Below the pieces are notes generated by a model. That model was not told the DNA's origin and did no database searches. It saw only the letters and a program-made list of their open reading frames with translations. From positions 10,106,744 to 10,170,743 of the forward strand of contig NC_086356.1 of the NCBI RefSeq assembly GCF_036324505.1: a stretch of 64,000 bases of DNA, read 5' to 3'. The translations under genes and the position numbers were made by a program. Position 1 is the stretch's first letter; each line of letters opens with the position of its first letter. The stretch is from Eleginops maclovinus (taxonomy: Eukaryota; Chordata; Actinopteri; Perciformes; Eleginopidae). Positions 18,801 through 47,306 of the stretch are shown piece by piece.

Positions 18801-21800
18801 TGCCATTGTGAGTTCATCGTTCAGTTGGACATCTTTTGTTCCTCCTTAATAGCCACCATGAACGGGGAAGTATATAGTTTCACATTTCAACAGTGCAATT
18901 CAAAAAGTATCATTATTATTTTAGCAGTGAACCTTTATTTACAGTACAGGTTACATTTAGGGTATACGAGCCAAAAAAAATCTGAATCCTCACAATTTTG
19001 AATATTTGTGTCCATTCCTAGACAAAACAATACTACTATAACAGGAATGACATTAGCTATGGTAAAGTTTTGTATTGTATTAATGAAATATTAAGGAATA
19101 TTGAACATTAAAACTGTAATAATGCATTTTCATTTTGCCACAAAAGCCAGTATGACAGTCAATAACTTCTGACAATCGTACAATAGAAAAATCAACTCAT
19201 TACTAAGCCTTCACACATGACTTTCATTTGAAGTTCAAGCTGTGTGATTAATGGCGTATGATTGAGTCTCATTTAACCTCGGAGACTTGAAAGCACCACA
19301 CCAAATAATTAAATGCAATAAATGTGTTTGCGGCAGTCATCAATGCTATTATCTGCACTCGCCCTGTATGACGGCTGGAATTGGGGACATGGGGCCAGAA
19401 GCTGTTTATTGCTTTCATATGGAGCCAACATGTGTTTCACATTTGCCCAGAGATTTTTTTTCTTCTTTGTTTTACTGTAATATGTACACACAGGGTGCTC
19501 TTACCATTGAGACATGATCACGCTGCCTTTACTGCACTGTTATCATTTGTTAGTAAAACTAATAGTCCATCTACGAAATGAAAACGAAAGCTTGTCTTAA
19601 ATCGGCTGCACTTTTTACATATGTTTCCACAGCTTGAAATACAGTTTTCTCAAGAAATAAAATAGGCAAGATCAGATGTCGATACACACAAAGTAAAACT
19701 TAAAATGTATAGTTGGGGGGTAAAGTCGTGGCCTACCTGCATAAGGATGTCTTGGGTTTGTCTTTATTATTCATCAAGTGAATGTTTTTAGCTGCTTTTG
19801 ATTGCTGTTTGACTATCAGAGTGTAAACAAATCTGGTTCAGGTTCTCATAGCAAAAACCTCCAATGATCTTTAATGAGTTACTCATTGAGACTATAAAAA
19901 AGACCCCTTAAGTGCCCCTTCTTCTTTATAATGCAGATCAGTTTTGATGATACATTGGCATGGAGCACTTGCGGAGTATGACATCAATGGGACGTGTTCT
20001 ACTGTGCTGAAAGGCAAAGTGGATCCCTGAAAACCTCATCAACGTTGGGCTCTGCACTGGGGGGGACCACATCATGCATATGTGGCCTTTTGTCTGTGTG
20101 TGGGTGTGTTCGTTCACAAACACCACAACCAAACCATTATAAGACTCATCGCCTACATTATTGCCTTTTTGTGAGGCCCAGCATGAGAATGCTTGTTTAA
20201 ATTTAAGCCGGCATTGTTTTTATTCTGAAGCAGGGAAGAGGAAAGTCAAACAGAGGGAATGAGTTGTTTTTCATCTCACCATGTCAGATTAGTGGTTTAG
20301 CGAGTTAATTTACAAGTTATAACTGAGCTATTAGGTTTTGTAGTGCTGCTTTATGCTGAAACGTATTGTTTTATTGGTGTTCACTGCATAACAAATATGT
20401 TTCCAAGCAGGCTATGTAATTGGATTGGAGAGAGTTTTAGACAACCATCGACATACATAATCTTGTAAATCAACAAAAAAATAATTCTTCTCAACTTTAC
20501 ATTATTTTATTTTTACTTTGAGGCCTTGGTACCCTGGCATTGCCATTTGCGCCTTCAAAAATGTAAACCCTATAAATAGCCCTCCTAAAATTCTGTTTGG
20601 TCGGATTGCTGTTGTGTCTTAATGTCAGCATAGTGTTTTTGTTTTTGTCTTACAAATTTGATCGGAGGTTGGAAGAGATTGTTTGGATAAGATGCAGCAT
20701 GAAGCAGGATTCAAAGAAAGTGTTTTTCTCCTATTTAGAAATGCAAATTCCTCAATTGCAAATTCTATCGCAAGAATTCTGCTCCCTGCAACCTCGCTCT
20801 CTCTCACAGAGAATGCGTGAAACAGCATAAATCTGCCGACCGCACGGAATAGTTTCAATCAAATATAAAACGAGGCTTTCCAGTGTCACTCTTTCAAAAA
20901 AGGAAATGAAAGAATGTAAGCGCAGTAATTGTGGGAAATGAATTGAAAGCATGATACATCATGAAAATCCGTCTAGTGTGCTGCTAGATCTGACACTGAA
21001 CTACAAATAAAAGCTTTGCCACAGGTATGTACTGACGTTAACCGCTTATAGTAACCATACATTGTTTTTTATTTGTGAGACCTATAAATCAACGTTCATA
21101 GCTCAATTATTCATAGCTTTTTGGACACGAAATTGGAGACAGCACAGCCCTACATCCCAAAACTGATGTCTCTACAGGCTCAGGGCTGTATGCTCCACTA
21201 TACCATCTAAACCCCCTGATGTGGTGCAGCCACAGAAACCCCTTTCTGTGCAAAAACACATACTGCTCATTACCACACAATCTTAACACTGTCCAACCAT
21301 GGAGCTGAGTGTGGGAGAGAGAGACACTTGGGCCCAACAGTCTGTGCAAATAATCATGTATTACAGGTTTCAAGTCTCGCCACTTGAATCTCTTTTTTTG
21401 TTCTTTCTAATGTGTTGATTTTCTTGGCTTGTGTGTCATGAAGTAGTCCAAGAGTCTCCAAGAATGGGCTCAATTGTAGCAAAAGCCAGTGGGATTTAAA
21501 CTCAAGGGGGAAGTAAATGAGAATAAACTGAAAAACGAAATCACTTTAATAACTCACACACACATAAGAGAGCAGTAGAGATTCCCAAGAACGAATGTTA
21601 TTGCAAGCAAAATATGTGAAGGAGAAACGTATATAAAATGTGATTAGAGACTATAAAAATCACTAGAAAAGGGATAAATAAGACCCAAAGACTTTACTGC
21701 AGTGCCTGTTTTGCAAATATTCCTGCTAATAACTGTTGATTTCAATAGAATATTTTCCTCTCACCATAACGCACATTATTTCAATTTAGTTTCAAAAAGA

Positions 21801-24155
21801 TTCTAACACTAACTACATGTAAGGGTAGAACTTCACCACACACCATTTAAGAGCTCACTCCTGCCACATCCCTGTTGTAGGCCAACACCACACTAATCTC
21901 GCCACACTACCACAAAAAAAACCCACTAGTTCCTTCTGCCACCTTGCCTCATGTTGAGCAAGTTCAGTCTGTTCTTACTTTACCACACACTCTCGCTACA
22001 CGTATAACACACTAACCACCAACCTTCGCCGCAGCCGCTCGTATTACCAACAGTCTGACCAGAAATGAATGTGTTTTAAGAAAACAAACAACCTAAGAAC
22101 TAGAAAGCACTCCAGCTACACATATTCATCAAGGCTCTATATTTTTATAATATAAAATGTTTAGAAGTTGATGCGAATTTGCGTCAAAGTACACAGTGAA
22201 ATATATTGTGTCTGCCTGCTGGAAATATTAGAGGTTTGGGAAAGGAATAGTTGGTCTTTATTGCTGCACAACAACCTTTAAGAAAAATGCCATTCAGTTG
22301 CACTGTGTACCAGTTTGGGTGAATATTGGTTTGAATTGAGAGGAAACACTATAAATAACAAAAACCTTTTCAACAGAAGATCTCGAGCACACCTTTTTGG
22401 ACAGCCTTCCCTGCAAGGCAAGTGGGAGGTTGTATAAATGATAATTGACAAATAGTTTGGTAGAATAAAAATATTTTAAAGGGAGATTGAGTGAGGAGTT
22501 CAAACTCTGCTTTCCATCACCTGTGCTTACCCAGCCAATGACTGCACAATGCATTCAGAGTGAAGGGTGAACCATTGGAGGGGGTTTCATATGCTGTGTA
22601 ACCATCCAAGTAGCACTTCTGTTGAAGTGTGCCTTTTATAGTTCAAGGTTTCTGAATAAAAATAAGTAGTACTTTGGACGGAGAAAGTTTAATGAAACCA
22701 CAAGGTACACTGGAGGTGCTTTTGTTTGATACATGGCACTTGGATCATGATGAAGAACAGAGACACTACTGCACATACAGTGACCTTGTACGAGCATTAC
22801 CAATTTGTGAGTTTATGGTCATTTTAGTTTACAGCAGTGATGTCTAAATGCATTTAATCCATCCTACAAACAGCTTCACATCAAGTTTGGAGGTCTGTGC
22901 AATTAAAAGTTCCCTTGGAGTGATCTGACTTGATGACACCTTTTTTTTATACATGAAATCCACATGAATCAATAGCAGATGGTAAAGGTATTTCTTAGCA
23001 TAACAACTTTTAGTGGTTTGAATCAAGATCTTCACGCTGCGATGTAGACATGACCTTCAAATAAATCCTCTTTAAAATCAGCATGTGCCTACTAAAGGAA
23101 CAAAAAGTGGTTGGCAATTTTGTTGCATTATTACATTTAAAGCAATATTATTATTAATATATTTCTAATCAGCTGCTCTCCCCTATCCACGATAAGAATA
23201 TGTCATGAAAACATTTTTCTTCATTTTGTGTCTATTGCTACAGTGAAGTATAACTGCTGCTCTTCAATTAATCTACTCCTATCAGCTAATTTAATTACTT
23301 AAAAACAAAACCGGGGAGGGGAATGGTTAATGTGGTTTCCCTACATACATACACCCAGTAAATTAGCCTTTATTTGATCCCATGTCAGGCCCTAATGCCC
23401 TGCATGTTGACTCCGCTGTCAGGCAGCCAGTGATCAAACACTAATAGAGGCTTTCTGCTGCCACAGCCGCTTCCAGCGACCCTGGGTCTATGGCTAAATC
23501 ACGCCAGTGGAATTAGAGGAGAGAGGTCCAACAATAACAACAAATATATTTTCATTTAGACTGCTGGCATATTCCTCTGCAGAGCAGGGGGTGTAGGAGT
23601 AAAGGTGAGGAAAGGAGAGGAGAGGTAAAGCAGAAGAGAAGAGGAGGAAAAAAATGAATGAAGTGAGGCAGGATTGAGATGAGAGAAACATGCGAGAGGA
23701 GTTGAGACTATATTTGCGGTCTTGGCTGCTCTGGCACAGGCTCTGGAAAAATGTTTCCTAGGTTTATCAAAGCTCTGACTAAACTATTAGTACAAAATAC
23801 ATGTTTACATTCTTGTTTTTATCTCCATGAAGCAAATGCATTAACATAAAACAGTGTACTCGAGTGACTCACATTTGCGACTTTTCCTGAATATTTCTCT
23901 CTCCTGCTGACAGGCTTCAAGTGTTTTTTTCCTCTTTCTTTTTATTTCTGTCTTTCCCTCCCTCCCCTCACTCTCCTCGCTCTTTCCGAATTGATAAACA
24001 GAGGCCTCATCTCAGTGCAGGCCAAGGCAAATGTTTGAGCCACCTGTTGCAGGAAACTTGAAGCCCTCAGGAGATGTGAAGATGGAGCCGAGGCTGTGCT
24101 CCAGGTACAGGTCGCCTCTGAACCAGAACAGAAAGGGTGACGGAAAAGCAGAGCA

Positions 24156-24173
24156 GTGTGTGTGTGTGTGTGT
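24156..24173. repeat. Short (GT)n tract
   Basis: Nine units, perfect. Confidence 0.9.
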
Positions 24174-24979
24174 CAACATTAGGGAGGGGGAGAACTACTT
24201 GATGTGACAGTGTTATGTATGTCTAAATATATGTGTTCACTTTAAACTTTAAGTAGCTTGTCTGCTGAAACGTAGCAACATGAGAAAAATGATTCATACA
24301 TTTTTCAATATATTTTGCCACTAAATCTGCAAATTAGTTTCTTTTTTAGTATATCAAAAGTGTGTGTTACTATTATACTAGGGAAATGAGGGGATTGTGT
24401 GTTAAGCTGTCGTATAAAATACTGGTTGAGCACCAGATTTTTTCATCATACTAATACGCTAGAGCATATTATTATGCCGTGTATTATACATTTTTGGCCA
24501 TTAGTTGTAGAGCTTAAACCAAGCTGGTTGGCAAAACTCATTCTTAAAACCTAAGATATTCATTTTATTGATTCAAAATAGTAAGAATCATCTCAATATT
24601 TGCGACTGAAAACAACATTTTCTGCAGTTTTTGCATAGTATCAAAGTCGTTAAAAATGTGTTATTCAGTTAGTCGCTGCTGCTCTGTTATTCACAGGTCC
24701 AGCATTATCATCCGTTAGAGTCCATATATTGGCTTACTTAAAAATGTTACTCCTGTAAACACTGTTTTGGTCTCCTCCACCATATGAGAAATAAACGGTA
24801 TCAGGCTCTTTAGATCCAAGATGTTTTACTTTCTTCACCTAGTCGCTAACTTGGGCTGGTCCTGGAGTGCTAGCATACAGTTGGTTAAACAGAGCATTTG
24901 TTTGCTTTAAAATATCTGCTTGCTGGTTTTTAAACAGAGTTGTTGTAAGTCATGAGGTTTGAGCTAACTGAATCTGTGA

Positions 24980-24990
24980 GATATGTGAGG
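24980..24990. repeat. Target-site duplication, left copy
   Basis: GATATGTGAGG, identical to 25330-25340; the bases on either side differ, so the match ends cleanly at 11 bases. Confidence 0.85.
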
Positions 24991-25329
24991 TTAATATAGA
25001 ATCGGAGGATGAAACCCTCTTTATTAGTCACATGCATGCACACAGCAGAGCACACACAGTGAAATTAGTCCTCTGCATTTAACCCATCCTAGTGCTAGGA
25101 GCAGTGGGCAGCTATCGTGCAGCGCCCGGGGAGCAATGGGGAGGGGGGATTGGAGGTGTCCGGTGCCTTGCTCAAGGGCACCACAGCAGGGCCTAGGAGG
25201 TGAACTGGGACCTCTCCAAGTAGCAGTCCACTTTCCATATTCCAAGTCTGTTCGGGGACTTGAACCGGCGACCCTATGATTCCCAGTCCAAGCCCCTACT
25301 GACTGTGCCACTGCTGGACGTATATATAT
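24991..25329 (-). mobile_element. tRNA-derived SINE, full length
   Basis: On the minus strand the element starts with a tRNA-like head. An A-box-like TGGCACAGTCAGTAGG lies near 25300 and a B box GGTTCAAGTCC near 25260, the two RNA polymerase III promoter elements. A body follows with TTGAGCAAGGCACCGG and CCCCGGGCGC, then TTAAATGCAGAGGA, and an AATAAAG-containing tail near 25020. The insertion is flanked by a perfect 11-base direct repeat. Body sequences of this type are widespread in teleost genomes. It contains a meaningless 119-codon open frame on the minus strand. Confidence 0.85.
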
Positions 25330-25340
25330 GATATGTGAGG
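25330..25340. repeat. Target-site duplication, right copy
   Basis: GATATGTGAGG, the partner of 24980-24990 across the SINE. Eleven bases is typical of LINE-mobilised target-primed insertion. Confidence 0.85.
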
Positions 25341-25551
25341 CTTTGAGTGAATACTCTGTAGATTTGAAGTACAAGAAACCCACTTAACTTACATGTAGTG
25401 AGTAAATGATTTTTTAAAAATGGATTTATTCAATGCTCTTGCAAGGGGTAAAGGTGCTATTGATAAGAGCGATGATGACAAATAGTCGAGCTATGAAGGA
25501 CTTAATGGTTGGGGGGGAAAATAAATTAAGTAAAAGTAGCTGAACATGCTT

Positions 25552-25578
25552 GGAGGAGGAGGAGGAGGAGGAGGAGGA
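25552..25578. repeat. (GGA)n trinucleotide repeat
   Basis: About nine GGA units, purine-only strand, at the edge of the C-rich block that follows. Confidence 0.95.
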
Positions 25579-25619
25579 CTCCCGGTTCACCTCCTGGGTT
25601 CCAGGAACTCCCTTGGTCT

Positions 25620-25935
25620 GCTTCCAATGATTAACCCCAAGCCCCTTTGCCCCCCCGACCCTCTTTACCTCTGCAAATATCCCTTCAAACCACCACCCCC
25701 CCAATCCTCCAACCCCACATTTTCTGGCAACTCTTTTAATCGCCCCCATCACCCCTTCTTCCTCTTAACCACTCACCCCCTCTTTTCACCCTTTGGCATC
25801 CCGTCCAAACTGCTGCCCTCTCAGCAAACATCTCCCCTCCTCCTTTTCTTTCTCGCACTCTTCCCCCCCTCGACTGCCATAAATGCCCCCAGGACTGTGG
25901 TTCTTTCAGTTATTCACCTCTCCTCCAAACCCACA
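25620..25935. other. C-rich, G-poor block (strand asymmetric)
   Basis: The plus strand is dominated by C and T with runs of 4-7 C (around 25648, 25694, 25742, 25864) and very little G. An open frame of 179 codons (25546-26085) runs through because such sequence lacks TAA/TGA; the product is Pro/Ser/Leu low complexity. The minus strand could form G-quadruplex-like structures. Confidence 0.6.
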
Positions 25936-25964
25936 CGTCCTTGTCCAATTCAGAGCTTGCAAAG

Positions 25965-26003
25965 TCTCTCTCTCTCTCTCTCTTCCTCTCTCTCTCGCTC
26001 TCC
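25965..26003. repeat. (TC)n tract, interrupted
   Basis: TC run broken by TTCC and CG. Confidence 0.9.
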
Positions 26004-26978
26004 CCAGGAAGTAAAATATTCACAGCTGCTGCTGCGGTCAGGTCGCACGGCCACAAGACTCTCTGAGCAAACAGAGGAGCTGTGAACGTGTGAAGCCGAT
26101 GGTGTACGTTTCATTTGAGGTCCGACACAGGTCCGATAGATCCTGATGTAGTCAAAACAGAAACCGCATACTGAGCCTCGCCACATGCCTCAACAAACCA
26201 AACACTAACCAAACATACCCCAGCACAACACGAAAAAATGACATTGGCAAACAGTTTTGAGAAACATGTTAGGCGCACTGTAGAAATGGGAGAAATGATG
26301 CGTGGCTCGGTGCCGCTGCGCAGAATAACTCCGATGTCATTGGGGTTGATAATCAGTGTGAAACATCTGTCTTGGATAAATGCCCTGCTTTTAAAGTCTG
26401 GCCTTGTTATGCATTTTGGGCGAAAGCAAGAGCACATTAAGTCATGTTAAAGTTGCAATAAAAATACATCAAGCCATTCCAAGAGGTACACACATGATAT
26501 GTATGCAGACTTGATTCCAAGTTCTCTGAATAAACAACTGGACGAATTGGTCTCGAATACAGACTCAAGAGTCCCATGTTCTACTAAGGACTTATACGGG
26601 AAGTTTTACATATGTAGATCGCTAAAGTCTACCATTAAATAATAAAGAAATCTTGTCTTAGGAATGCTAGCCCTTGAACTCTGAGTTAGGGTAAAAGGTT
26701 TGGGGGGGAGGTCAGTGTCTTGAACACATTTCAAAGTAATTGTACTTGATATGTCGTTTACAGAACACCCAAGTAATCATATAAACAAAGGAGTAGATGC
26801 CCTGGGAGGATGAAAGGAAATTTGAATCTCCCTCTGATGCATCATACTTACTCACGTTTGACGTGAGTGTTAGGCATCGAGGGTTCTTGAGCACAAAAAG
26901 AGGATCTAGGACCTTTTAGTAATAAACACAGCGGGACGGACTGACTGTGGAGGATTCCATCATACTCAGAAATTACCC

Positions 26979-27033
<55 letters not shown>

Positions 27034-28348
27034 ATGGCAGAGAGTTGAAAGTGATGGATGCAATGAACAAATTACAACTGCTGCAGCCCTGGGCAGAGGA
27101 AGTCTGTGTGTGTTTGTGCGATAACCTTGCTCTAGGTCTGATCCTGCTAATTGCTGGAATCTATCTGAACTCTACCAAGACATGACAAAAGTTTGAAAAA
27201 CATTGAAAAAATGTGAATGTGAATGCAGCGCAGAGGGGAAAATGGCAGGACCCAGACGGCAACAACACGAGAGGCAGTTTTAAGGAGAGGGAACGCGAGA
27301 GAAGAATAAAGAAAACATGACATCATAGTTAATTCGAATCAGGTGATAAACAAAGGAGTGATATTTACCTTATACCATATGCCCTGCTCCATGTGTCTCT
27401 CTGTCTCAGGGGGGCACAGCAACAGGTTTCAGACAAGTAAGGTCAAGGAGGCAGCTTTTCCCAGCTGCTGGACCACACTGATGCACACACCTCTTCACCC
27501 AGCCTTCAAAATGTGTGTCTGTGCGCGAGTGTGCGTGTGCATGCTTGTGGGTTATTTCTAAATCCTGTTTTGTCTTTGTTGTTATCACATAAAAGACAGT
27601 GTTTATCCTCCAGGAAGCCATGTTTGCCATGTGTACTTGTAAGGGGAGAGAATCTTGCAGCGAGAAATAAAATCCCCTGGAATCATCAACCAGGTTTTCT
27701 GCTGGGCTTCTTTCAAAAGTCTAATCTCTAACAGATTCCTGATTCATGTTTTGGTTTTAAAAGATCTCTGCCGACTCGGTTTGTTATAGCCTTTTGACTA
27801 CTAAGATAACGACTGTATTGTGCTTTTCAGTTACCAACAACCTTTTTTGAAATAGTAGTTTTAAAAAAAATCATGGCTGACTTATTAGCTCTGAAACTTT
27901 TAACCAAATTAAAGCTTTTGCGTCCTTAAACTGTAACTGTAAACTGAGGAAAAGTCCATTTACCTATTCAGGTCTTTAGATTTGAATAAGAGCTAAAGAA
28001 AATTGGGTCCATTAGTTAAGAAACTGTTGATACCATGCTATTTCAAATTCAATTATAAACCGATTAACCCATCTCATTGTCTCCATCAGCAGATGGATAC
28101 AAATAATGCTTTATCTTCTTTGTTTTAATTCCCAACAAATTGCATTGTCATATAAAAATAATACAGTGGATCTAATACTGGGGACATAGGATCAAGTCAC
28201 CTGCTTGAAGGTTTAGTTTATATACGTATTTATTTCTATCTCTTTGCTGTGTTTTTACAGTGTGAACAACCAATAATTGAACCGTGAACATATCTGAAAT
28301 AGGGATTCAAAGTCAGTCATACAACTTAAAGACAAATATATTTTTATA
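26004..28348. other. Intergenic, 3' of fgf10
   Basis: Contains the CA array at 26982 and a short TGTGTGTCTGTGCGCGAGTG-type stretch near 27512. No gene recognised. If fgf10 uses a distal polyadenylation site, the lower-numbered part could still be 3' UTR. Confidence 0.6.
26982..27028. repeat. (CA)n microsatellite
   Basis: Perfect run of about 23 units. Confidence 0.97.
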
Positions 28349-28963
28349 TTTATTCAGGTTTAAATGATTAGTATTCAAAAAGAGAAGCATAAATGGTAAA
28401 AAAGACAATAGTTTGTCCTTATTGTGTTTTTGTTCTTTTTTTGTTAAATATTACACTAAATAAATAAATTTAAAGAAAAACATGATAGTGTTAGACTTGC
28501 TGTAGTGTTGGTGCTTCTTTCCTCCTACTCTTTCTCATCCTTTCTAGTCATTCTCTCCTTTCTGTCAGCTTTCCTTTTAATACTTCTTTACTTTTCCTCT
28601 TGCATATTTAGTCATTTTACTTCTTCCCAGTCAAGCATTTCACATAGAAACAAATCGAAAAATGTGAGTTACTAATCCAATTTTGGCACAGAAGTCATTT
28701 CTTTCATATTTTCTACTGTGCCAATGTACTTGATAACTTAAAACAGAAAATAATATATACATTGTATAGCAATATATCTTATTTCTTTCTTTAAAAATAG
28801 AAATGTCTTTTTCCAACAGAGATAAAATGTCCGTATGTTTCCGCTTGTTCCCTCAGTGCATCATTCAGATCTGATTCAGACCTGTCCAATGTAGCCATCG
28901 CTGTAACTCCAAAAGTCTGATTCCCTGCAGTGTGCAGAGCTCTCTCATGGCTGATATGTTCAA
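28349..28963 (-). other. fgf10: Probable fgf10 3' UTR (end uncertain)
   Basis: This is AT-rich sequence directly after the stop codon. Minus-strand polyadenylation candidates are ATTAAA at 28581-28576 and AATAAA at 28354-28349, with another AATAAA at 28234-28229. No AATAAA lies between the stop and 28581. The real cleavage site cannot be decided from sequence alone, and vertebrate FGF10 3' UTRs can be long. Confidence 0.5.
28457..28468 (-). promoter_or_regulatory. AU-rich element candidate in the fgf10 3' UTR
   Basis: The minus strand reads TTTATTTATTTA, overlapping AUUUA pentamers that include a UUAUUUA core. Elements of this type destabilise growth-factor and cytokine mRNAs. It lies about 0.5 kb after the stop codon and before the AATAAA at 28349, so it would be in the mRNA if that signal is used. 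A chance match in AT-rich DNA is possible. Confidence 0.35.
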
Positions 28964-44727
<15,764 letters not shown>

Positions 44728-45906
44728 GGTAGTGGAGCTGGGAGAGCTGTGGAGGTGCTCAGGGGCTGGGGCATGCTGAGCTGGGTGCAGGGAAAGGGAG
44801 CGAGAGTGGGAGAAACTCCCCCTGACCGACCGCCGACACCTCCTTTGCCCGGGGACCCCCAACCTCACTGGGACTGTAGGTGTAAAAACCGGTAGAATGA
44901 CTGCGGTAGACGTGATGTGGCTTTATCGGTGAAAAGATTGGAGATGGTGAAGCAGCCTTCAGTTCTGTGGCTGACTCTGCTGTAGTCCCCGTTCCTGTTT
45001 ATTCCTCAGAAGTGCCGCAGGAATGCGTCAACAACCGTAACTCAGATCACCTCGCCACGGGAACAACTGGGGGTTCGCCTCAAAGACCTCTCACCACCTT
45101 CTCCTCTTCCTCCAACGACTGCTGCTCTCTGCTCCTGGTTACTCACACACATTCACTCATTTAAAATCACTTTTAAAGGTTTGAATGTACACCTACACTC
45201 TCATATCCAAAGATAAAAACACAATCCATTCATATACACTGCTGAAATCTGCTCTGCACACATGTCCCAAACCATTGATCTCCTCCAGTGCAGGGAGGTG
45301 GATAGCGGAAAGGCGGAGGAGGTCTGGATAAAAGATGCCGAACTGCTCAGTACAAAATGAATAAATAAAATCTGGAAGTGAAAAAAAAAAGATTAATGCT
45401 GCTTCTCATAAAATGTCCCAAGAAATCCATGCAAGGCAGGCCAACAAAAAAAAGTGACAGAATCCAGCCTGGACTTATCTTCTCTCTTTGTTTCTGCTGG
45501 TTTTTCGGAGCTGGTTGAAGTTACTTGAGTGTGTAACTGAGCCCAGGAGCTAGTCTTTCTCCCCTCTCTTGTGCGTCTTGTCAGTGAGCTCCCGTATCTC
45601 TCCTCTGTCCTCTCAGAGTCTGAAGGCTGGAGCAGTGCGTTGCCTCTCTTCTTTCCTCCTGTGTGTGGCTCCCTCTCTTTTGGCCCCCTCCCTCTTTCCT
45701 TTGCCTCTCCCTCCCTCCTATCTCTATCAGCGGTGCACTCTCTGGTTATCTGGAGTTTCTCTGAGGTGACCGAATCGTGTCTTTCCTTTCACCTTATTTA
45801 TCTGCTGCATTTCCCCACATGTCATCTCTTAGCGTAATTGGATGTCTATGAAAACCACTTGGCTTTGAAGAGCTGGATGCATTTATGTGTGCGTGCATGT
45901 GTGACT

Positions 45907-45945
<39 letters not shown>

Positions 45946-46100
45946 GGGGGGTGGTCTCTTTCCTCTGTCTCCTCCCCTTCCCAGACGAAACCCCAGCAGT
46001 TGAGCAGAGTAGGTCTGAAATAAATCCATTCTTCATTTCTCTCTCGTTTTGCTGGGTTCTTCAGTCCATCTTGCAAATATTCCTCTCCTCCCGATTAGGA
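44728..46100 (-). promoter_or_regulatory. fgf10: fgf10 5' UTR / promoter-proximal region (boundaries unknown)
   Basis: This is the sequence immediately upstream of the start codon on the minus strand. It is less AT-rich than the flanks, has pyrimidine/purine-rich blocks (45540-45720) and scattered CpG, and ends in a TG tract with a G run (45911-45951). No TATAAA is seen on the minus strand here. Several chance open frames lie in it on both strands. The transcription start cannot be located by eye. Confidence 0.5.
45911..45951. repeat. (GT)n then G run, upstream of fgf10 exon 1
   Basis: GT from 45911 to 45942, passing directly into about nine G residues. Confidence 0.95.
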
Positions 46101-46512
46101 CTGGGGGTAATTTGAATTTTTTCCTAATAATAATTTGAAAATTTGATTTGTTTTACTTATAGCAGCTCTAAATTGTTACGTACTTGTTGTCTAAAATGTT
46201 CATTTAAATTAAGACTGTGAACATCCATTTAGTAACAGTTTTTATCCTCTAAGCCAAGGTAGATCCTTTTTTAGTCAGTACCCAAAGAATATTTGTTAGT
46301 GTAAATATCATAGTATGTACTATGTTTTAGTACTTATTGATAACTGTCAACAAAAGTTATCAGAAACTGACTTTTTAAAGTTTCAGGTAGAGTCACAGAA
46401 GTCCTTCCACTATCCTACAGGCGTCAGCGGCTTCATTCATGCTTCACAATTGCCGGCTCATTCACAGATCTGCGGCTACCAGCTGACATGTGATATTCAA
46501 TCATATTCATGC

Positions 46513-46547
46513 AGGTGTACAGCACGGCCATTATTAACCTGACACCT
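46513..46547. promoter_or_regulatory. Inverted pair of T-box half-sites upstream of fgf10
   Basis: AGGTGT lies at 46513-46518 and its complement ACACCT (within TGACACCT) at 46542-46547, about 1.8 kb upstream of the fgf10 start codon in non-repetitive sequence. AGGTGTGA is the T-box core consensus, and Tbx5/Tbx4 act upstream of Fgf10 in limb buds. That this pair is functional is inference. Confidence 0.25.
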
Positions 46548-47306
46548 CCCTTTATAACTGCCCCCACCAGCAGAATCCTTGTTGTTCACTCAAATAACAA
46601 ATACTTTCCTGCCCAATGAAGTATTTCCAAGTAATTTATGTGATCAAGTTTTCTTCTTTAACATTGGTGAAAAATGACCCTCCTGAAGTGTCAAAATGAG
46701 TGACATTTACATGTTTTACAATTTATGAGATATAGCCTATGACGGGTAAAGGCCAAAAATGTCTTCTCTGTGAAGATGCACAGTTGGTTATGAGTTGAGT
46801 CAAGCACCCCCACGCTATTTTGACAGACACTGTCAATTGATTTCTTTACTTGGAGCTTAATCTTTAGATAAACATCTCCCAGTGTTTGGATGACAGAAGT
46901 TGTACGTGTGTTGTTGCGTTTCACCTTTCAAGAATCTAGGTCTGCTGTCTGGTTTCAGCGTTGTTTAATTTCCTTTTCACATTGTCAGACAACAGCCATA
47001 TCTCCTTCTCTTCTCCTCCTCTGCTCTCATAAGTTTACTCAGTTATTACTTGGAACCACCTGACTCAGGTCCCCAGTATGCAGTACATTTTGAATAACCA
47101 CACACTACTGTATTTCTACCTTCATTTAGTCCCTACGCAGTCGATCTGTCACGCAGTTTTTCAGGATTTCCAAAGAATATATTATGGCTGTGCACCAACC
47201 ACACAGCAATTTCTAAAATAAATGACCCCCTTGCACAGCATTCGCTATTAAGGTGACTCTTACAGAGATAGCTGGTGGATGCCAACAATGCAGTCGTTCA
47301 TGTTAA

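Noticed and set aside
25024..25383. 119-codon minus-strand open frame
   Set aside because: It is the translated SINE, including its tRNA-like head.
25546..26085. 179-codon plus-strand open frame
   Set aside because: Runs through a GGA repeat, a C-rich block and a TC tract; long only because the sequence lacks stop-forming bases. No domain.
45569..45837. Overlapping open frames just upstream of fgf10
   Set aside because: Pyrimidine-rich low-complexity sequence on the antisense strand of the promoter region; Ser/Leu/Pro-rich chance frames.
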